From contig NZ_SMJU01000022.1 of the NCBI RefSeq assembly GCF_004348825.1, positions 1 through 64,000 on the forward strand: 64,000 nucleotides of DNA. Reading direction: 5' to 3'. The stretch is from Arundinibacter roseus. Its GTDB lineage: Bacteria; Bacteroidota; Bacteroidia; Cytophagales; Spirosomataceae. Position numbers and translations under genes: made by a program. Numbering within the stretch: the first letter of the stretch is position 1; each line of letters starts with the position of its first letter. The notes below the pieces were generated by a model that saw only the letters and a program-made list of their open reading frames with translations, was not told the DNA's origin and did no database searches. Of this stretch, positions 43,708-53,163 are shown in pieces.

Positions 43708-44627
43708 GAAAAAGTACGGTTTTGATTACGCCATCACCAACGCAGACTCCCCTGGTTTGGGGATTGCTGGTACTTTTGGCGCTGGTGTGGGGAAGTTCCT
43801 TTATCATGATCAAAAAAAGTCTCCTGGTCTATTCGGTCACGGAAGTTGCTGCCGGACGGGTTTTTCTGGCTTTTGTCTTTTTTCTTCCGATTTTACTCAA
43901 AAGCCGCAAAAGCATTCCACGCCCATTGCTGGGCTACTTTTTCTTGTCGGGTCTGCTTGGCTACCTGCTGCCCGCCTTTCTGATTGCCTTTGCCACCACG
44001 CAGATAAGCAGTGCCCTGGCAGGTACACTCAATGCGCTCAGCCCGATGTTTACCATGATTATCGGCGTGCTTTTCTTTACGCAACGTTCCACACGACTGC
44101 AAACGATTGGCCTGCTGATTGCGCTGGCAGGCGCTTTGATGCTCGTTTTTACCCGAAACGGAAGCGTGTCATTTACCGGAGTTAATTCGTATGCGCTGTT
44201 GGCCGTGTTGGCTACTGTATGTTATGGCACCAACATCAATCTGGTGGCGCGCCATTTTGGAGGGCTGCCGCCACTCGTTTCTACTGCCTGGATTTTTGCG
44301 GGCGTAGGCCCCCTTTCGTTCGGAATATTACTGGCAACAGATTTCTTTCCAAAAATGTCCAATCCGGACAACTTGCTCCCCTCCCTATTTATGATTTGTC
44401 TCGGAGTACTGGCCTCCGGCCTGATGTCTGTCCTTTTTAATAGGGTCATTCAACTGTCCAGTGCCGTTTTTGCCGCTTCTGTTACGTATCTGATGCCTAT
44501 TGTAGCGTTGTCGTGGGGCTTACTGGATCACGAATCGGTTGGAGTTTTGCAATGGATCGGTACGCTCATTATTCTTGTGGGTGTCTATCTGATCAATCGC
44601 CGGAAAAGAAGTCAGGAGAACACGTAA
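43704..44627 (+). CDS. EamA/RhaT-type DMT superfamily transporter
   Basis: The 307-aa protein has ten membrane helices in two homologous halves. The N-terminal EamA half includes LVWGSSFIMIKKSLL and TLNALSPMFTMIIGVLFF; the C-terminal one ends with VTYLMPIVALSWGLLDHES and GTLIILVGVYLINRRKRS. EamA transporters export or import small metabolites such as amino acids, nucleotides or sugars; the substrate cannot be told here. It is translationally coupled to dusB through a four-base overlap. Confidence 0.92.
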   Translation: MRKSTVLITPSPTQTPLVWGLLVLLALVWGSSFIMIKKSLLVYSVTEVAAGRVFLAFVFFLPILLKSRKSIPRPLLGYFFLSGLLGYLLPAFLIAFATTQISSALAGTLNALSPMFTMIIGVLFFTQRSTRLQTIGLLIALAGALMLVFTRNGSVSFTGVNSYALLAVLATVCYGTNINLVARHFGGLPPLVSTAWIFAGVGPLSFGILLATDFFPKMSNPDNLLPSLFMICLGVLASGLMSVLFNRVIQLSSAVFAASVTYLMPIVALSWGLLDHESVGVLQWIGTLIILVGVYLINRRKRSQENT

Positions 44628-44697
44628 TCGTATATTAATTTCAATAAAAAAACTACCCCCTACATCCCATTTCAGCACCTCTTTTCTTCATAGCTAT

Positions 44698-45198
44698 ATG
44701 TTAAAAATTTCGATCAATGACGCACCACCGCTTGACGTAAGTCAGGAAAAAGGTCAATGGATTGTAGACGGCACAGCCTTTTCCGGCGATCTTCTAAGTT
44801 TACGTCCCAATCATTTTCATGTCCTGCATAATCACCGTTCGTATAATGTAGAGGTGATTGAACATGATCCACAACAGAAAAAAAGCACCCTGCGCATCAA
44901 CGGGGCCCTTCTGCAAGTATCGGCGCAGGATCGTTTTGACCTCCTGCTGGAAAGTCTTGGTATGAGTCAGGCCACAGAAGTACGGATCAATGAGGTCAAA
45001 GCGCCGATGCCCGGCCTGATTCAGAGCGTAGCTGTACAGGCCGGAGACTCCGTTAAGAAAGGAGACATTCTGCTGGTACTCGTAGCCATGAAAATGGAAA
45101 ACGCCATTAAAGCTACCGGCGACGGAACCGTGAAGACCGTCAAAATAACGCCCGGAAGCAGCGTTGAAAAAAACCAGGTCCTGATAGAGTTTGAGTAA
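44698..45198 (+). CDS. Biotin/lipoyl attachment carrier protein (BCCP-like)
   Basis: This 166-aa protein ends in a biotinyl domain: KAPMPGLIQSVAVQAGDSVKKGD then VAMKMENAIKA, where Lys in MKM is the biotin attachment site. The N-terminal 90 residues are a separate beta-rich domain. This form is the stand-alone carrier subunit of acyl-CoA or propionyl-CoA carboxylases in Bacteroidota, not the usual fatty-acid AccB type, which has a longer linker and neighbouring accC. No carboxylase subunit is in the window. It precedes pyrH by 62 bases. Confidence 0.88.
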   Translation: MLKISINDAPPLDVSQEKGQWIVDGTAFSGDLLSLRPNHFHVLHNHRSYNVEVIEHDPQQKKSTLRINGALLQVSAQDRFDLLLESLGMSQATEVRINEVKAPMPGLIQSVAVQAGDSVKKGDILLVLVAMKMENAIKATGDGTVKTVKITPGSSVEKNQVLIEFE

Positions 45199-45260
45199 TT
45201 TTTTTGTAAATCTGATAGACCAACCCTTATTTTTACGCTCTCAATTCCAACAACTTCATC

Positions 45261-45986
45261 ATGTCAACACCCAAATACAAGCGTATTTTATTGAAACTCA
45301 GCGGAGAAGCCCTTAATGGGGGTGACAAAACGCAAGTCATTGACTTTAATATCCTGGATCAATACGCCCGCGAAATCCGTCGGGTATATGATGCCGGCGT
45401 CGAGATTGCGATTGTAATCGGTGGAGGCAATATTTTTAGAGGCGCTTCCGTAGAAAAATCAGGGATTGACCGGGTGCAGGGCGATCATATGGGCATGCTC
45501 GCCACGGTGATTAATGGCATGGCGGTACAAAGTTCCCTGGAAAAACACGGCATGTACACGCGTCTGATGTCGGCCATTAAGATGGAGCAGGTCTGTGAGC
45601 CTCTGATTCGTCGGCGGGCGATTCGCCACCTGGAAAAAAAGCGCATTGTTATTTTTGGTGCCGGAACGGGTAATCCCTACTTTACTACCGACACAACCGC
45701 AAGTTTGCGGGCGATTGAGTCAGAAGCTGAGGTAGTTTTGAAAGGTACACGTGTAGATGGAGTATATACGGCTGACCCAGAAAAAGATCCTTCGGCAGTT
45801 AAATATGACCACCTTTCGTTTGATGAAGCCTTAGCCAAAAACCTGAAAATCATGGACTTGACCGCTTTTGCTTTGTGTAAGGAAAACAACGTCCCCATCA
45901 TTGTGTTCGATATGAACAAACCCGGCAACCTGTACGATCTTGCTATGGGAGGACAGGTAGGCACCCTGGTTTCCAACGAATCATAA
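45261..45986 (+). CDS. pyrH: Uridylate (UMP) kinase
   Basis: A 241-aa bacterial UMP kinase of the amino-acid-kinase fold. It has [12 protein letters not shown] at the N-terminus, [10 protein letters not shown] near residues 53-62, [15 protein letters not shown], and [19 protein letters not shown] near 135-153, ending with the TLVSNE segment. The enzyme makes UDP from UMP, needed for all UDP-sugars used by the glycan genes here. The adjacent ribosome recycling factor gene (63-base spacing) forms the classical pyrH-frr pair. Confidence 0.97.
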   Translation: MSTPKYKRILLKLSGEALNGGDKTQVIDFNILDQYAREIRRVYDAGVEIAIVIGGGNIFRGASVEKSGIDRVQGDHMGMLATVINGMAVQSSLEKHGMYTRLMSAIKMEQVCEPLIRRRAIRHLEKKRIVIFGAGTGNPYFTTDTTASLRAIESEAEVVLKGTRVDGVYTADPEKDPSAVKYDHLSFDEALAKNLKIMDLTAFALCKENNVPIIVFDMNKPGNLYDLAMGGQVGTLVSNES

Positions 45987-46049
45987 GTTTAGTTTCTAAC
46001 GATAGAACGGATAATCTATCAGTCTTTTAGTCAATTATTTACACGCAGT

Positions 46050-46610
46050 ATGGAAGAAATAGAGATTTATCTTGACTCAGCCGAAGAAACCATGGACGGC
46101 GCTATCAAACACCTTTCGATTGAACTGGCAAAAATCAGGGCCGGAAAAGCCTCTCCTCAAATGCTTGACGGAATTCAGATCGAGTACTATGGCTCTATGT
46201 CGCCGCTTTCCAACGTAGCCTCAGTCAATACGCCTGATGCCCGCACGATTGCAATCAGGCCATTTGAAAAACGGATGATTGCCGAAATTGAAAAGGCAAT
46301 TCGGAATAGCAATATCGGCCTTTCGCCTAATAATGACGGCGAGCTGATTCGCCTGTCGGTACCGCCACTGACCGAAGAGCGCCGCCGCGACCTGGTGAAG
46401 CGTGCCAAGCAGGAAGTTGAAACTGCCAAAGTAAACATTCGGAATATTCGGCAGGATGCCAACAACTCGATCCGGAAACTTACCAAAGAAGGCGTATCCG
46501 AAGATGAAGTAAAGGTAGGTGAAGAGCGCGTTCAAAAACTGACCGATGCGCACATTGCACGCATCGAGCAAATTTTTGCAGCCAAAGAAAAGGACATCAT
46601 GGAGGTGTAG
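46050..46610 (+). CDS. frr: Ribosome recycling factor
   Basis: A 186-aa protein of normal length with the RRF pattern: ELAKIRAGKASPQMLDGIQIEYYGSMSPLSNVASVNTPDARTI, PNNDGELIRLSVPPLTEERR near 94-113, and RNIRQDANNSIRKL near 131-144. It splits the post-termination ribosome together with EF-G. It follows pyrH and is ended by a strong terminator at 46642. Confidence 0.97.
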   Translation: MEEIEIYLDSAEETMDGAIKHLSIELAKIRAGKASPQMLDGIQIEYYGSMSPLSNVASVNTPDARTIAIRPFEKRMIAEIEKAIRNSNIGLSPNNDGELIRLSVPPLTEERRRDLVKRAKQEVETAKVNIRNIRQDANNSIRKLTKEGVSEDEVKVGEERVQKLTDAHIARIEQIFAAKEKDIMEV

Positions 46611-46641
46611 ATTTCAGTAGAAATTCTTTATTTCATAAAAC

Positions 46642-46679
46642 AAAAAAACGGCTCCCTTTATCAGGAAAGCCGTTTTTTT
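46642..46679. terminator. Terminator after frr
   Basis: AAAAAAACGGCT (46642-46653) pairs with AGCCGTTTTTTT (46668-46679). The stem is perfect with T on both strands, between the frr gene and the convergent DUF4136 gene. Confidence 0.88.
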
Positions 46680-46699
46680 ATGTCAATTGGTATTTAATT

Positions 46700-47308
46700 T
46701 TACTGATTCAGAACAATATCATATTCGTCAAAAATCATGTTGGCAGCTTTCGCAACGTGTGTAGGATCCCGATCAAACTTTTTGTCGCCATCCAAAACAC
46801 CACTTGCATATCCCTGCCATACTACCACCCCTTTTTTGGCGTCTACAATCTGTACGAGTAAGGTACCTGCGTCAAAGTAATAATCAGTTGTGTTGTCGTT
46901 TATACCTGTTGAGGTACTACGGGGGAGCATTCCCAATCGATTGTTAGTGACTTCGTCAGTTCCCCAATACTCCGAATCACGGAAATATCCTTCATACCCT
47001 GTCATTTCTACCGGTTCTTCAAATATCCGGTAATTTACCAGCAAGTCCGGGTTGTTAGTCTTCATTTTGTATCCGCGGGCTGCCATTTCATGATCAATCG
47101 CATCCTGGATTTTGGCTTTCAAAATAGCATCATTTATGGCATAGGCAAGGCTGTTTGCGGTGCGTACCTGCTTAGCCCATGAGTAGGTTTTATACGAATC
47201 AAATGGTGCTCCAAGATCTTTGTCCGACGTTACCCGATAATCCTGCGCCATGAGTGGTGTTGTACAAACAGCTACGGCTAATAAAATTGTTTTCAGTATC
47301 TTTTTCAT
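46700..47308 (-). CDS. DUF4136 envelope protein
   Basis: The 202-aa protein has a cleavable signal (MKKILKTILLAVAVCTTPLMAQ) and a DUF4136 domain: DYRVTSDKDLGAPFDSYKTYSWAK near 22-45, AILKAKIQDAIDHEMAARGYKM near 61-82, LLVNYRIF, and GTLLVQIVDAKKGVVVWQGYASG near 149-170. These proteins fold like BamC-type or lipocalin-like domains in the periplasm and are of unknown function. The signal lacks a lipobox Cys at the expected place. It stands alone. Confidence 0.88.
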   Translation of the reverse strand: MKKILKTILLAVAVCTTPLMAQDYRVTSDKDLGAPFDSYKTYSWAKQVRTANSLAYAINDAILKAKIQDAIDHEMAARGYKMKTNNPDLLVNYRIFEEPVEMTGYEGYFRDSEYWGTDEVTNNRLGMLPRSTSTGINDNTTDYYFDAGTLLVQIVDAKKGVVVWQGYASGVLDGDKKFDRDPTHVAKAANMIFDEYDIVLNQ

Positions 47309-47546
47309 AGTTTTTTAAGTTAAATAAAACATCTTTTTGAGGTTTAAGACAAGCACAACAATCTCATATACAGTCCTTATTCCTCTGTACTATTTTGAAA
47401 AAAAGTCATTCCCCGTCCTTTATTCCAAAATTTATCCGATTGTATGTACACACTGTCCCGACTTCTCCCCACAGGTGTTGACTAAACTAAACTATCAGCA
47501 GCAGGCACAAAGCCTGAGTCGGTTTTTATGGCCTGCTTACCAAAAA

Positions 47547-47582
47547 CCGGGAGCCATTTCCACAGATGGAAATGGCTCCCGG
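47547..47582. terminator. Strong perfect hairpin between the DUF4136 gene and uxs
   Basis: A perfect 16-base stem, CCGGGAGCCATTTCCA paired with its complement, encloses the four-base loop CAGA. On the - strand it is followed by TTTTTG, so it terminates the UDP-xylose synthase transcript (stop at 47617). The surrounding 47309-47616 holds no gene. Confidence 0.88.
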
Positions 47583-47616
47583 CCCTAAAAAACATCTTTT
47601 CTATTTAAATCAATAC

Positions 47617-48606
47617 TTACTCTTTTTTAAACGCGTCAAAAGCCCGGTGGCCCGATTCTTCATACAGCCGTTCGGTAGGCAGACTTTTAAAATAATCGTA
47701 GGTAATCCGGAGGCCTTCTTCCCGAAGTACCTTTGGCTCCCAATTCAGGATTTCCCGGGCCTTGGTGATATCCGGCTGCCGCTGCTTGGGGTCGTCCTGA
47801 GGCAAGTCTTTGTAAATAACTTTTTGATTGGTTCCAGTCAGTTTGATAATCTCTTCGGCAAACTCCTTTATCGTAATTTCCGAAGGATTTCCGACATTGA
47901 CCGGGTACGGATAATCGCTCATCAAGAGACGGTAAATTCCTTCTACCAAATCAGAAACGTAGCAAAACGAGCGGGTTTGCGAGCCATCGCCAAAAATCGT
48001 GAGATCTTCGCCACGAAGCGCCTGACCAATAAAAGCGGGCAGTACCCGTCCGTCGTTGAGGCGCATGCGTGGGCCGTAGGTATTAAAAATCCGGACAATC
48101 CGCGTTTCCAGGCCATGATAGCGGTGGTAAGCCATCGTGATCGCTTCCTGATAGCGTTTGGCTTCGTCATAACAGCCGCGAGGACCAATCGGATTGACGT
48201 GTCCCCAATACTCTTCGTTTTGTGGATGCACCAGCGGATCGCCGTACACTTCTGAGGTAGAAGCGATTATGAACCGGGAGCCTTTGACCCGCGCCAAACC
48301 CAGCAGATTGTGTGTACCCATTGCGCCCACTTTCAGCGTCTGAATCGGAATTTTCAGGTAGTCAATCGGGCTTGCAGGCGACGCAAAATGTAGAATGTAG
48401 TGCAGTTCTCCCGGAATGTGCACGTACTTAGTAACATCGTGGTGGTTAAATTCGAAGTTTGGATGCGGCATCAGGTGTTCGATATTGCGCATATCGCCCG
48501 TAATCAAATTGTCCATGCCGATGACATAAAATCCTTCCTGAATGAACCGATCACAGAGATGAGAGCCTAAAAATCCTGCTGCGCCGGTAATGAGAACACG
48601 CTTCAT
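47617..48606 (-). CDS. uxs: UDP-glucuronate decarboxylase (UDP-xylose synthase)
   Basis: A 329-aa extended SDR enzyme. N-terminal NAD motif [14 protein letters not shown] (8-21), then [12 protein letters not shown] (about 71-82), [24 protein letters not shown] with catalytic Tyr and Lys near 144-152, and [15 protein letters not shown]. These are characteristic of Uxs enzymes, which convert UDP-glucuronate to UDP-xylose. The UDP-glucose dehydrogenase gene lies 82 bases upstream on the same strand and provides the substrate, so together they supply UDP-GlcA and UDP-Xyl. Confidence 0.93.
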   Translation of the reverse strand: MKRVLITGAAGFLGSHLCDRFIQEGFYVIGMDNLITGDMRNIEHLMPHPNFEFNHHDVTKYVHIPGELHYILHFASPASPIDYLKIPIQTLKVGAMGTHNLLGLARVKGSRFIIASTSEVYGDPLVHPQNEEYWGHVNPIGPRGCYDEAKRYQEAITMAYHRYHGLETRIVRIFNTYGPRMRLNDGRVLPAFIGQALRGEDLTIFGDGSQTRSFCYVSDLVEGIYRLLMSDYPYPVNVGNPSEITIKEFAEEIIKLTGTNQKVIYKDLPQDDPKQRQPDITKAREILNWEPKVLREEGLRITYDYFKSLPTERLYEESGHRAFDAFKKE

Positions 48607-48688
48607 AGAGTTTGGTTTTGGAGTCGGTGGTTACTCACCGCTGGTAAATTTTTGGGTAATAGGTTTGTAAAGGTAACTATTGTTCGGC

Positions 48689-49999
48689 TTAATTTACAGC
48701 TTCCCGCCCAATGCTATAATAGGTGTACCCCATTTCGCGCATGAGGTCGAGTTCATACAGATTGCGGCCATCAAATACTGCCTTATTTTTTAGTAATTTA
48801 TTCATTTTCTCAAAGTCCGGGGTTCTGAACTGTGGCCACTCGGTAAAGATCATGAGCCCGTCGGCATCGTCAAGTGCGGCATACGGCGTGTGGCAATAGG
48901 TGATTGAATCGCCCATTACTTTCTTCACGTTTTCCATCGCTTCGGGATCATACACTGTGACGTGCGCACCTGCTTCCAAAAGTTCCTTAATGTTTTCCAG
49001 AGCAGGAGCTTCGCGAATGTCATCCGTATAAGGTTTAAAGGCAAGGCCCCAAACGGCGATTGTTTTTCCTTTCAGATCATTTTTAAAGTAATCATTCAGT
49101 AAAGGCATCAACCGTTTCTTTTGATCTTCATTTACTTCCATGACAGATTTCAGAATCCGAAAATCATAGTTGTAATCTTCTGACGTTTTGGCCAAAGCCT
49201 GCACATCTTTTGGAAAACAACTGCCGCCGTAGCCGATCCCGGCAAACAAAAAGCGCTTGCCGATGCGGCTATCTGTCCCTATCCCGCGACGAATATCGTC
49301 CACATTGGCACCTACTTTTTCGCATAAATTAGCGATTTCGTTCATGAAGGTAATCTTCATGGCCAAAAATGAGTTAGCAGCGTACTTGGTCATTTCGGCG
49401 GAGCGCTCGTCCATAAAAATCACCGGATTTCCCTGCCGCACGAGGGGTGCGTACAGCTTTTCCATGGTCTTTTTGGCTTTCGCAGAAGTTGTACCTACCA
49501 CAACCCGGTCGGGTTTCATAAAATCTTCTACCGCTACGCCCTCCCGCAAAAACTCGGGATTGGATACTACGTCAAAATCAACTTTGGCATTTTTGGCAAT
49601 TGCCGCCCGCACCAGCTCTGCCGTACCTACGGGCACTGTACTTTTATCCACAATTACCGCGTAGTGATCAAGCAAAGGGCCCAAATCGTCGGCAACTTTC
49701 AGGATATATTTCAAATCGGCCGATCCGTTTTCGCCGGGAGGTGTGGGCAATGCAAGAAAAATAATCTGCGCCTCTTTAATTCCTTCGGCCAGATTTGTGG
49801 TAAATTTCAGACGTCCTTCGGCTACGTTGCGGTCAAACAGCACGTCAAGGCCGGGCTCATAAATCGGGATGTCACCTTTGAGCAATCGCTCTACTTTTTT
49901 TTCGTCAATGTCTACACAAATGACCTGATTTCCGGTTTCGGCAAAACAGGTACCCGTCACGAGTCCTACATATCCGGTGCCTACTACTGCTATTTTCAT
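48689..49999 (-). CDS. ugd: UDP-glucose 6-dehydrogenase
   Basis: The 436-aa protein has the NAD-binding GTGYVGLVTGTCFAETG at 7-23, VSNPEFLREGVAVEDFMKPDRVV in the middle, and the catalytic GYGGSCFPKDV motif near residues 257-267. The GSCFPKD sequence distinguishes it from the WecC-type enzyme at 7.3 kb. It oxidises UDP-glucose to UDP-glucuronate with two NAD+. The uxs gene follows on the same strand. Confidence 0.95.
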   Translation of the reverse strand: MKIAVVGTGYVGLVTGTCFAETGNQVICVDIDEKKVERLLKGDIPIYEPGLDVLFDRNVAEGRLKFTTNLAEGIKEAQIIFLALPTPPGENGSADLKYILKVADDLGPLLDHYAVIVDKSTVPVGTAELVRAAIAKNAKVDFDVVSNPEFLREGVAVEDFMKPDRVVVGTTSAKAKKTMEKLYAPLVRQGNPVIFMDERSAEMTKYAANSFLAMKITFMNEIANLCEKVGANVDDIRRGIGTDSRIGKRFLFAGIGYGGSCFPKDVQALAKTSEDYNYDFRILKSVMEVNEDQKKRLMPLLNDYFKNDLKGKTIAVWGLAFKPYTDDIREAPALENIKELLEAGAHVTVYDPEAMENVKKVMGDSITYCHTPYAALDDADGLMIFTEWPQFRTPDFEKMNKLLKNKAVFDGRNLYELDLMREMGYTYYSIGREAVN

Positions 50000-50299
50000 A
50001 CGATTGGGAAGATTAGTGTAAGGTATTTTATACGATTGATTCCGAAATTGTACTTTACGATGAATTTTCGCAAATGGAGCCCAAAAATAGTTCTTTTTCC
50101 AAGAATCAATACCTACTCGTATAGATAAATTAGGGAACGATTTAAGGTTACACTTATTTACATAAAAAAAATGTATTTTTCTGTTACTAAGTTGTATACA
50201 GTCCCGAAACTGCCATTGAATAACATTGTCTGGGCTAAGTCGTTAAACTAGTGTACCTTGTTGGTACAACTTCACTTCATCAGAAAAAAGATAAAAATC

Positions 50300-51442
50300 A
50301 TGCATACTGAAACCGCCGAAAATCAGGCACTCATCGAACAAACCGTTCGCGATTTTGCCGAACGTCATATTCGTCCGCACATCCGACAGTGGGATGAAAC
50401 CCAGTTTTTTCCCATGGATATTTTTCATCAGCTTGGCGAGCTCGGCTTGCTGGGCGTGCTGGTACCGGTAGCGTATGGAGGTTCGGGACTGGGTTATCGT
50501 GCCTATGTGGCCGCCATCATTGAGCTTTCCAAAGTAGATCCTTCCATTGGCCTTTCCATGGCCGCGCACAATTCGCTGTGTACCAACCATATTTTGATGT
50601 TTGGCGATGAAGATCAAAAAAACACCTATTTACCGCGACTGGCAAGCGGCGAGTGGATTGGTGCATGGGGTCTTACTGAGCCAAACACGGGTTCCGACGC
50701 GGGAAACATGCGTACCGTGGCCGTTCGGCAGGGAGATCATTGGGTACTCAACGGCTCCAAAAACTTTATTACTCACGGCAAAAGCGGGCATGTAGCGGTA
50801 GTCATTGCGCGCACAGGCGAGCCCGGCGACAAACACGGCGCTACCGCTTTTATTGTAGAACGGGGAACTGCTGGTTTTTCGGCAGGCAAAAAAGAGGATA
50901 AACTGGGCATGCGCGCTTCCGAAACCGCGGAAATGATTTTTCAGGATTGCGTACTTCCCGACAGTCAACGGCTGGGTAAGGTCGGCGAAGGGTTCATCCA
51001 ATCCCTGAAAATTCTGGATGGCGGACGCATTTCCATTGCGGCGCTGAGTATCGGTACGGCGCTTGGAGCCTACGAAGCAGCCCTGGCGTATGCCAAAGAA
51101 CGCAAGCAATTTGGTCAGTCAATTTCCCGGTTTCAGGGAATTGCCTTCAAACTTGCCGACATGTATACCGATATTGAAGCCTCCCGCCTGCTGACAGAAC
51201 ACGCCGCCGACCTGAAAGACAGTGGACAAAAGGTAAGCCTGGCAAGTTCTGTGGCCAAGCTACACGCTTCCGAAACCGCCGTGCGGGTAGCCAACGAGGC
51301 CGTTCAGATTTTTGGCGGCTATGGCTTCACGAAAGATTATCCGGTAGAAAAATTTTACCGCGACAGCAAACTCTGCACCATTGGCGAAGGTACAAGCGAG
51401 ATTCAGCGCCTGGTCATTTCCCGCGAAATCCTGCGCGATTAA
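50300..51442 (+). CDS. Acyl-CoA dehydrogenase
   Basis: I start at the ATG at 50300 (380 aa); an upstream in-frame TTG is less likely. The protein has the usual N-terminal helical part (QTVRDFAERHIRPHIRQWDE), the FAD-binding GAWGLTEPNTGSDAGNMRT near residues 120-138, and the C-terminal ARKQFGQ-like block YAKERKQFGQSISRFQ. The catalytic base Glu lies in the segment ending CTIGEGTSEIQRLVISREIL. It oxidises acyl-CoA esters in fatty-acid or amino-acid catabolism. A GC-rich hairpin follows. The 300 bases before it are AT-rich with no feature I can support. Confidence 0.93.
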   Translation: MHTETAENQALIEQTVRDFAERHIRPHIRQWDETQFFPMDIFHQLGELGLLGVLVPVAYGGSGLGYRAYVAAIIELSKVDPSIGLSMAAHNSLCTNHILMFGDEDQKNTYLPRLASGEWIGAWGLTEPNTGSDAGNMRTVAVRQGDHWVLNGSKNFITHGKSGHVAVVIARTGEPGDKHGATAFIVERGTAGFSAGKKEDKLGMRASETAEMIFQDCVLPDSQRLGKVGEGFIQSLKILDGGRISIAALSIGTALGAYEAALAYAKERKQFGQSISRFQGIAFKLADMYTDIEASRLLTEHAADLKDSGQKVSLASSVAKLHASETAVRVANEAVQIFGGYGFTKDYPVEKFYRDSKLCTIGEGTSEIQRLVISREILRD

Positions 51443-51455
51443 GTGATTATTCGTT

Positions 51456-51484
51456 CCCGCCTGCACCAATCCCCGGCAGGCGGG
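51456..51484 (+). terminator. Weak hairpin after the acyl-CoA dehydrogenase gene
   Basis: CCCGCCTG (51456-51463) and CAGGCGGG (51477-51484) form an 8-base stem with a 13-base loop 14 bases after the stop. There is no T-run, so termination would be inefficient or factor-assisted. Confidence 0.4.
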
Positions 51485-51557
51485 GCAAACTTTCTCTGCC
51501 ATTCATCCGCTACCCTTACCGACAGCCCCGCCCCGCTGAACGCTCGTCCGACAAGTA

Positions 51558-51588
51558 TTGCACCCTGGTTTATACCTGCTTACATTCG
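51558..51588 (+). promoter_or_regulatory. Promoter of the SPFH-NfeD operon
   Basis: TTG at 51558-51560 and TACATTCG at 51581-51588 are 20 bases apart; the -7 box has one mismatch to TAnnTTTG. The start codon of the SPFH gene lies 26 bases downstream of the box. Confidence 0.5.
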
Positions 51589-51613
51589 TAAAAAACCTTA
51601 ACCATCTAATCTC

Positions 51614-52531
51614 ATGATCGCATTAGTTGTTTTACTTGTCCTGGTTGTATTGGCCGTCCTGATGACGGTAAAAGTTGTACCGCAGCAAACTGCCTACGTC
51701 GTGGAGCGTTTGGGTAAATTCTACGCTGTGCTTCAACCCGGTATCAATTTTATCATTCCGTTTTTTGATCGGGTTGCCTATAAATACACCCTCAAAGAAT
51801 CAGCAATTGACATCCCCGAACAAATATGTATTACCAATGACAACGTACAGGTACGGATGGACGGGGTTATTTTTATTCAGGTAATCGACGCAAAAAAGGC
51901 CGCCTATGGCATTGCAAACTATACTTTTGCCGTTACACAACTTGCCCAAACGACCATGCGTAGCGAGATTGGCAAACTGGCGCTTGACAAAACCTTTGAA
52001 GAACGGATGACCATCAACCGGGCCGTGGTTGAAGCGATTGACGAAGCCGCTACCGGTTGGGGCGTGAAGGTGCTGCGCTACGAAATAAAGAATATTACCC
52101 CGCCCCAAAGTGTATTGATGGCCATGGAAAAGCAGATGCAGGCCGAACGGGAACGTCGGGCCGTCATTTTGCAATCGGACGGTGAAAAACAGGCAGCCAT
52201 CAATGTGGCCGAAGGCCAAAAGCAAAAGACCGTTCTGGAATCGGAAGGTTTGCGGGAGCGGCAAATCAACGAGGCACAAGGCGAGGCTTCGGCGATTTTG
52301 TCGGTAGCCGAGGCAACTGCCGAAAGTATCCGTTTGGTGGCAGCAGCCATTCAAAACGAAGGCGGCCTGGAAGCTGTACAGCTGCGCGTGGCAGAAAATC
52401 TCGTGGATCAATTTGGGAAACTGGCAAAAACCAACAATACACTCATTTTGCCCGCCAATTTTGCCGACATGGGCTCCATGATTGCCGCCGCTATGACCGT
52501 CATTAAAACCGACGTACCCAACGCGAAGTAA
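51614..52531 (+). CDS. SPFH/Band 7 (stomatin/QmcA-like) membrane protein
   Basis: A 305-aa protein with a single N-terminal membrane helix (residues ~2-20), followed by a Band 7/SPFH domain (VVPQQTAYVVERLGKFY, LKESAIDIPEQ, RSEIGKLALDKTFEER) and a long coiled coil (~165-245) rich in Ala/Glu/Gln. Such slipin-type proteins make membrane microdomain rings and pair with NfeD proteases. The NfeD gene follows 23 bases downstream. The AT-rich stretch upstream carries a likely TTG/TACATTCG promoter. Confidence 0.93.
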   Translation: MIALVVLLVLVVLAVLMTVKVVPQQTAYVVERLGKFYAVLQPGINFIIPFFDRVAYKYTLKESAIDIPEQICITNDNVQVRMDGVIFIQVIDAKKAAYGIANYTFAVTQLAQTTMRSEIGKLALDKTFEERMTINRAVVEAIDEAATGWGVKVLRYEIKNITPPQSVLMAMEKQMQAERERRAVILQSDGEKQAAINVAEGQKQKTVLESEGLRERQINEAQGEASAILSVAEATAESIRLVAAAIQNEGGLEAVQLRVAENLVDQFGKLAKTNNTLILPANFADMGSMIAAAMTVIKTDVPNAK

Positions 52532-52554
52532 CTGCACTTTAAACTTTCCTCCCC

Positions 52555-52992
52555 ATGGATTTAACATTGCCACAAATTTGGCTCATCATCGGACTCCTCA
52601 TGCTCTTCGCTGAGCTACTCAGCGTGGCGCTTGTGTTTGTGTTTTTTGCGGTAGGCGCATTGCTTACGGCCCTGCTGGCAAGTATCGGCATTTTGCCCGA
52701 CCTCAACGCGCAGCTCTTAGCTTTTTCGGTTATATCCGTCCTTTCGCTCTTGCTGTTCAGGAAACAGGCGCGCCACTTGCTTGATCGTCGCAAACGAACC
52801 GATGAGTACAACGAATATTCCGGCGAAACCGCTATGGTTATCAAGGATATCCCGCCCACGGGTGAAGGTAAAATTTACTACCGGGGCGCCGAATGGATTG
52901 CGCTTTCGGCCCGGCATTCGCTCATCGAAGCAGGAAGTAAGGTCATTATCCGTAAGACCGATGGGATTAAACTTATCGTGGAAGAAACCTGA
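52555..52992 (+). CDS. NfeD family protein
   Basis: This 145-aa protein has two or three N-terminal membrane helices with the IWLIIGLLMLFAELLSVALVF start, and a C-terminal OB-fold NfeD domain: YSGETAMVIKDIPPTGEGKIYYRGAEWIALS. It lacks the large ClpP-like protease part of long NfeD forms. Short NfeD proteins pair with SPFH proteins, as here, and help maintain membrane quality. A perfect terminator follows after the stop codon. Confidence 0.92.
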   Translation: MDLTLPQIWLIIGLLMLFAELLSVALVFVFFAVGALLTALLASIGILPDLNAQLLAFSVISVLSLLLFRKQARHLLDRRKRTDEYNEYSGETAMVIKDIPPTGEGKIYYRGAEWIALSARHSLIEAGSKVIIRKTDGIKLIVEET

Positions 52993-53016
52993 GGTTGACG
53001 GAGGAATGTAACGTAC

Positions 53017-53056
53017 AAAAAAGAGGCTGTCAGAAAATTCTGGCAGCCTCTTTTTT
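53017..53056. terminator. Terminator after the NfeD gene
   Basis: AAAAAAGAGGCTGTCAG (53017-53033) pairs with CTGGCAGCCTCTTTTTT (53040-53056) with one G-T pair, six-base loop and T-run. It ends the SPFH-NfeD transcript. Confidence 0.88.
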
Positions 53057-53163
53057 GTAGATGATTGGGCAACATCCAAAAAGTTTTTGTCATTTACCCA
53101 AAAGCAATTCATTCGTGCCACACCTGGTCCAGCTCTTTTTCAGAAATCAATTGCCATCAATCA

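Noticed and set aside
47566-48255. A 229-residue open frame on the + strand across the uxs gene
   Set aside because: It lies wholly antisense to a full-length, strongly conserved UDP-xylose synthase and has no recognisable domain.
51800-52573. A 257-residue open frame on the - strand opposite the SPFH gene
   Set aside because: It is antisense to a clear Band 7 protein and rich in His/Phe from reversed codons; no homology-like pattern.
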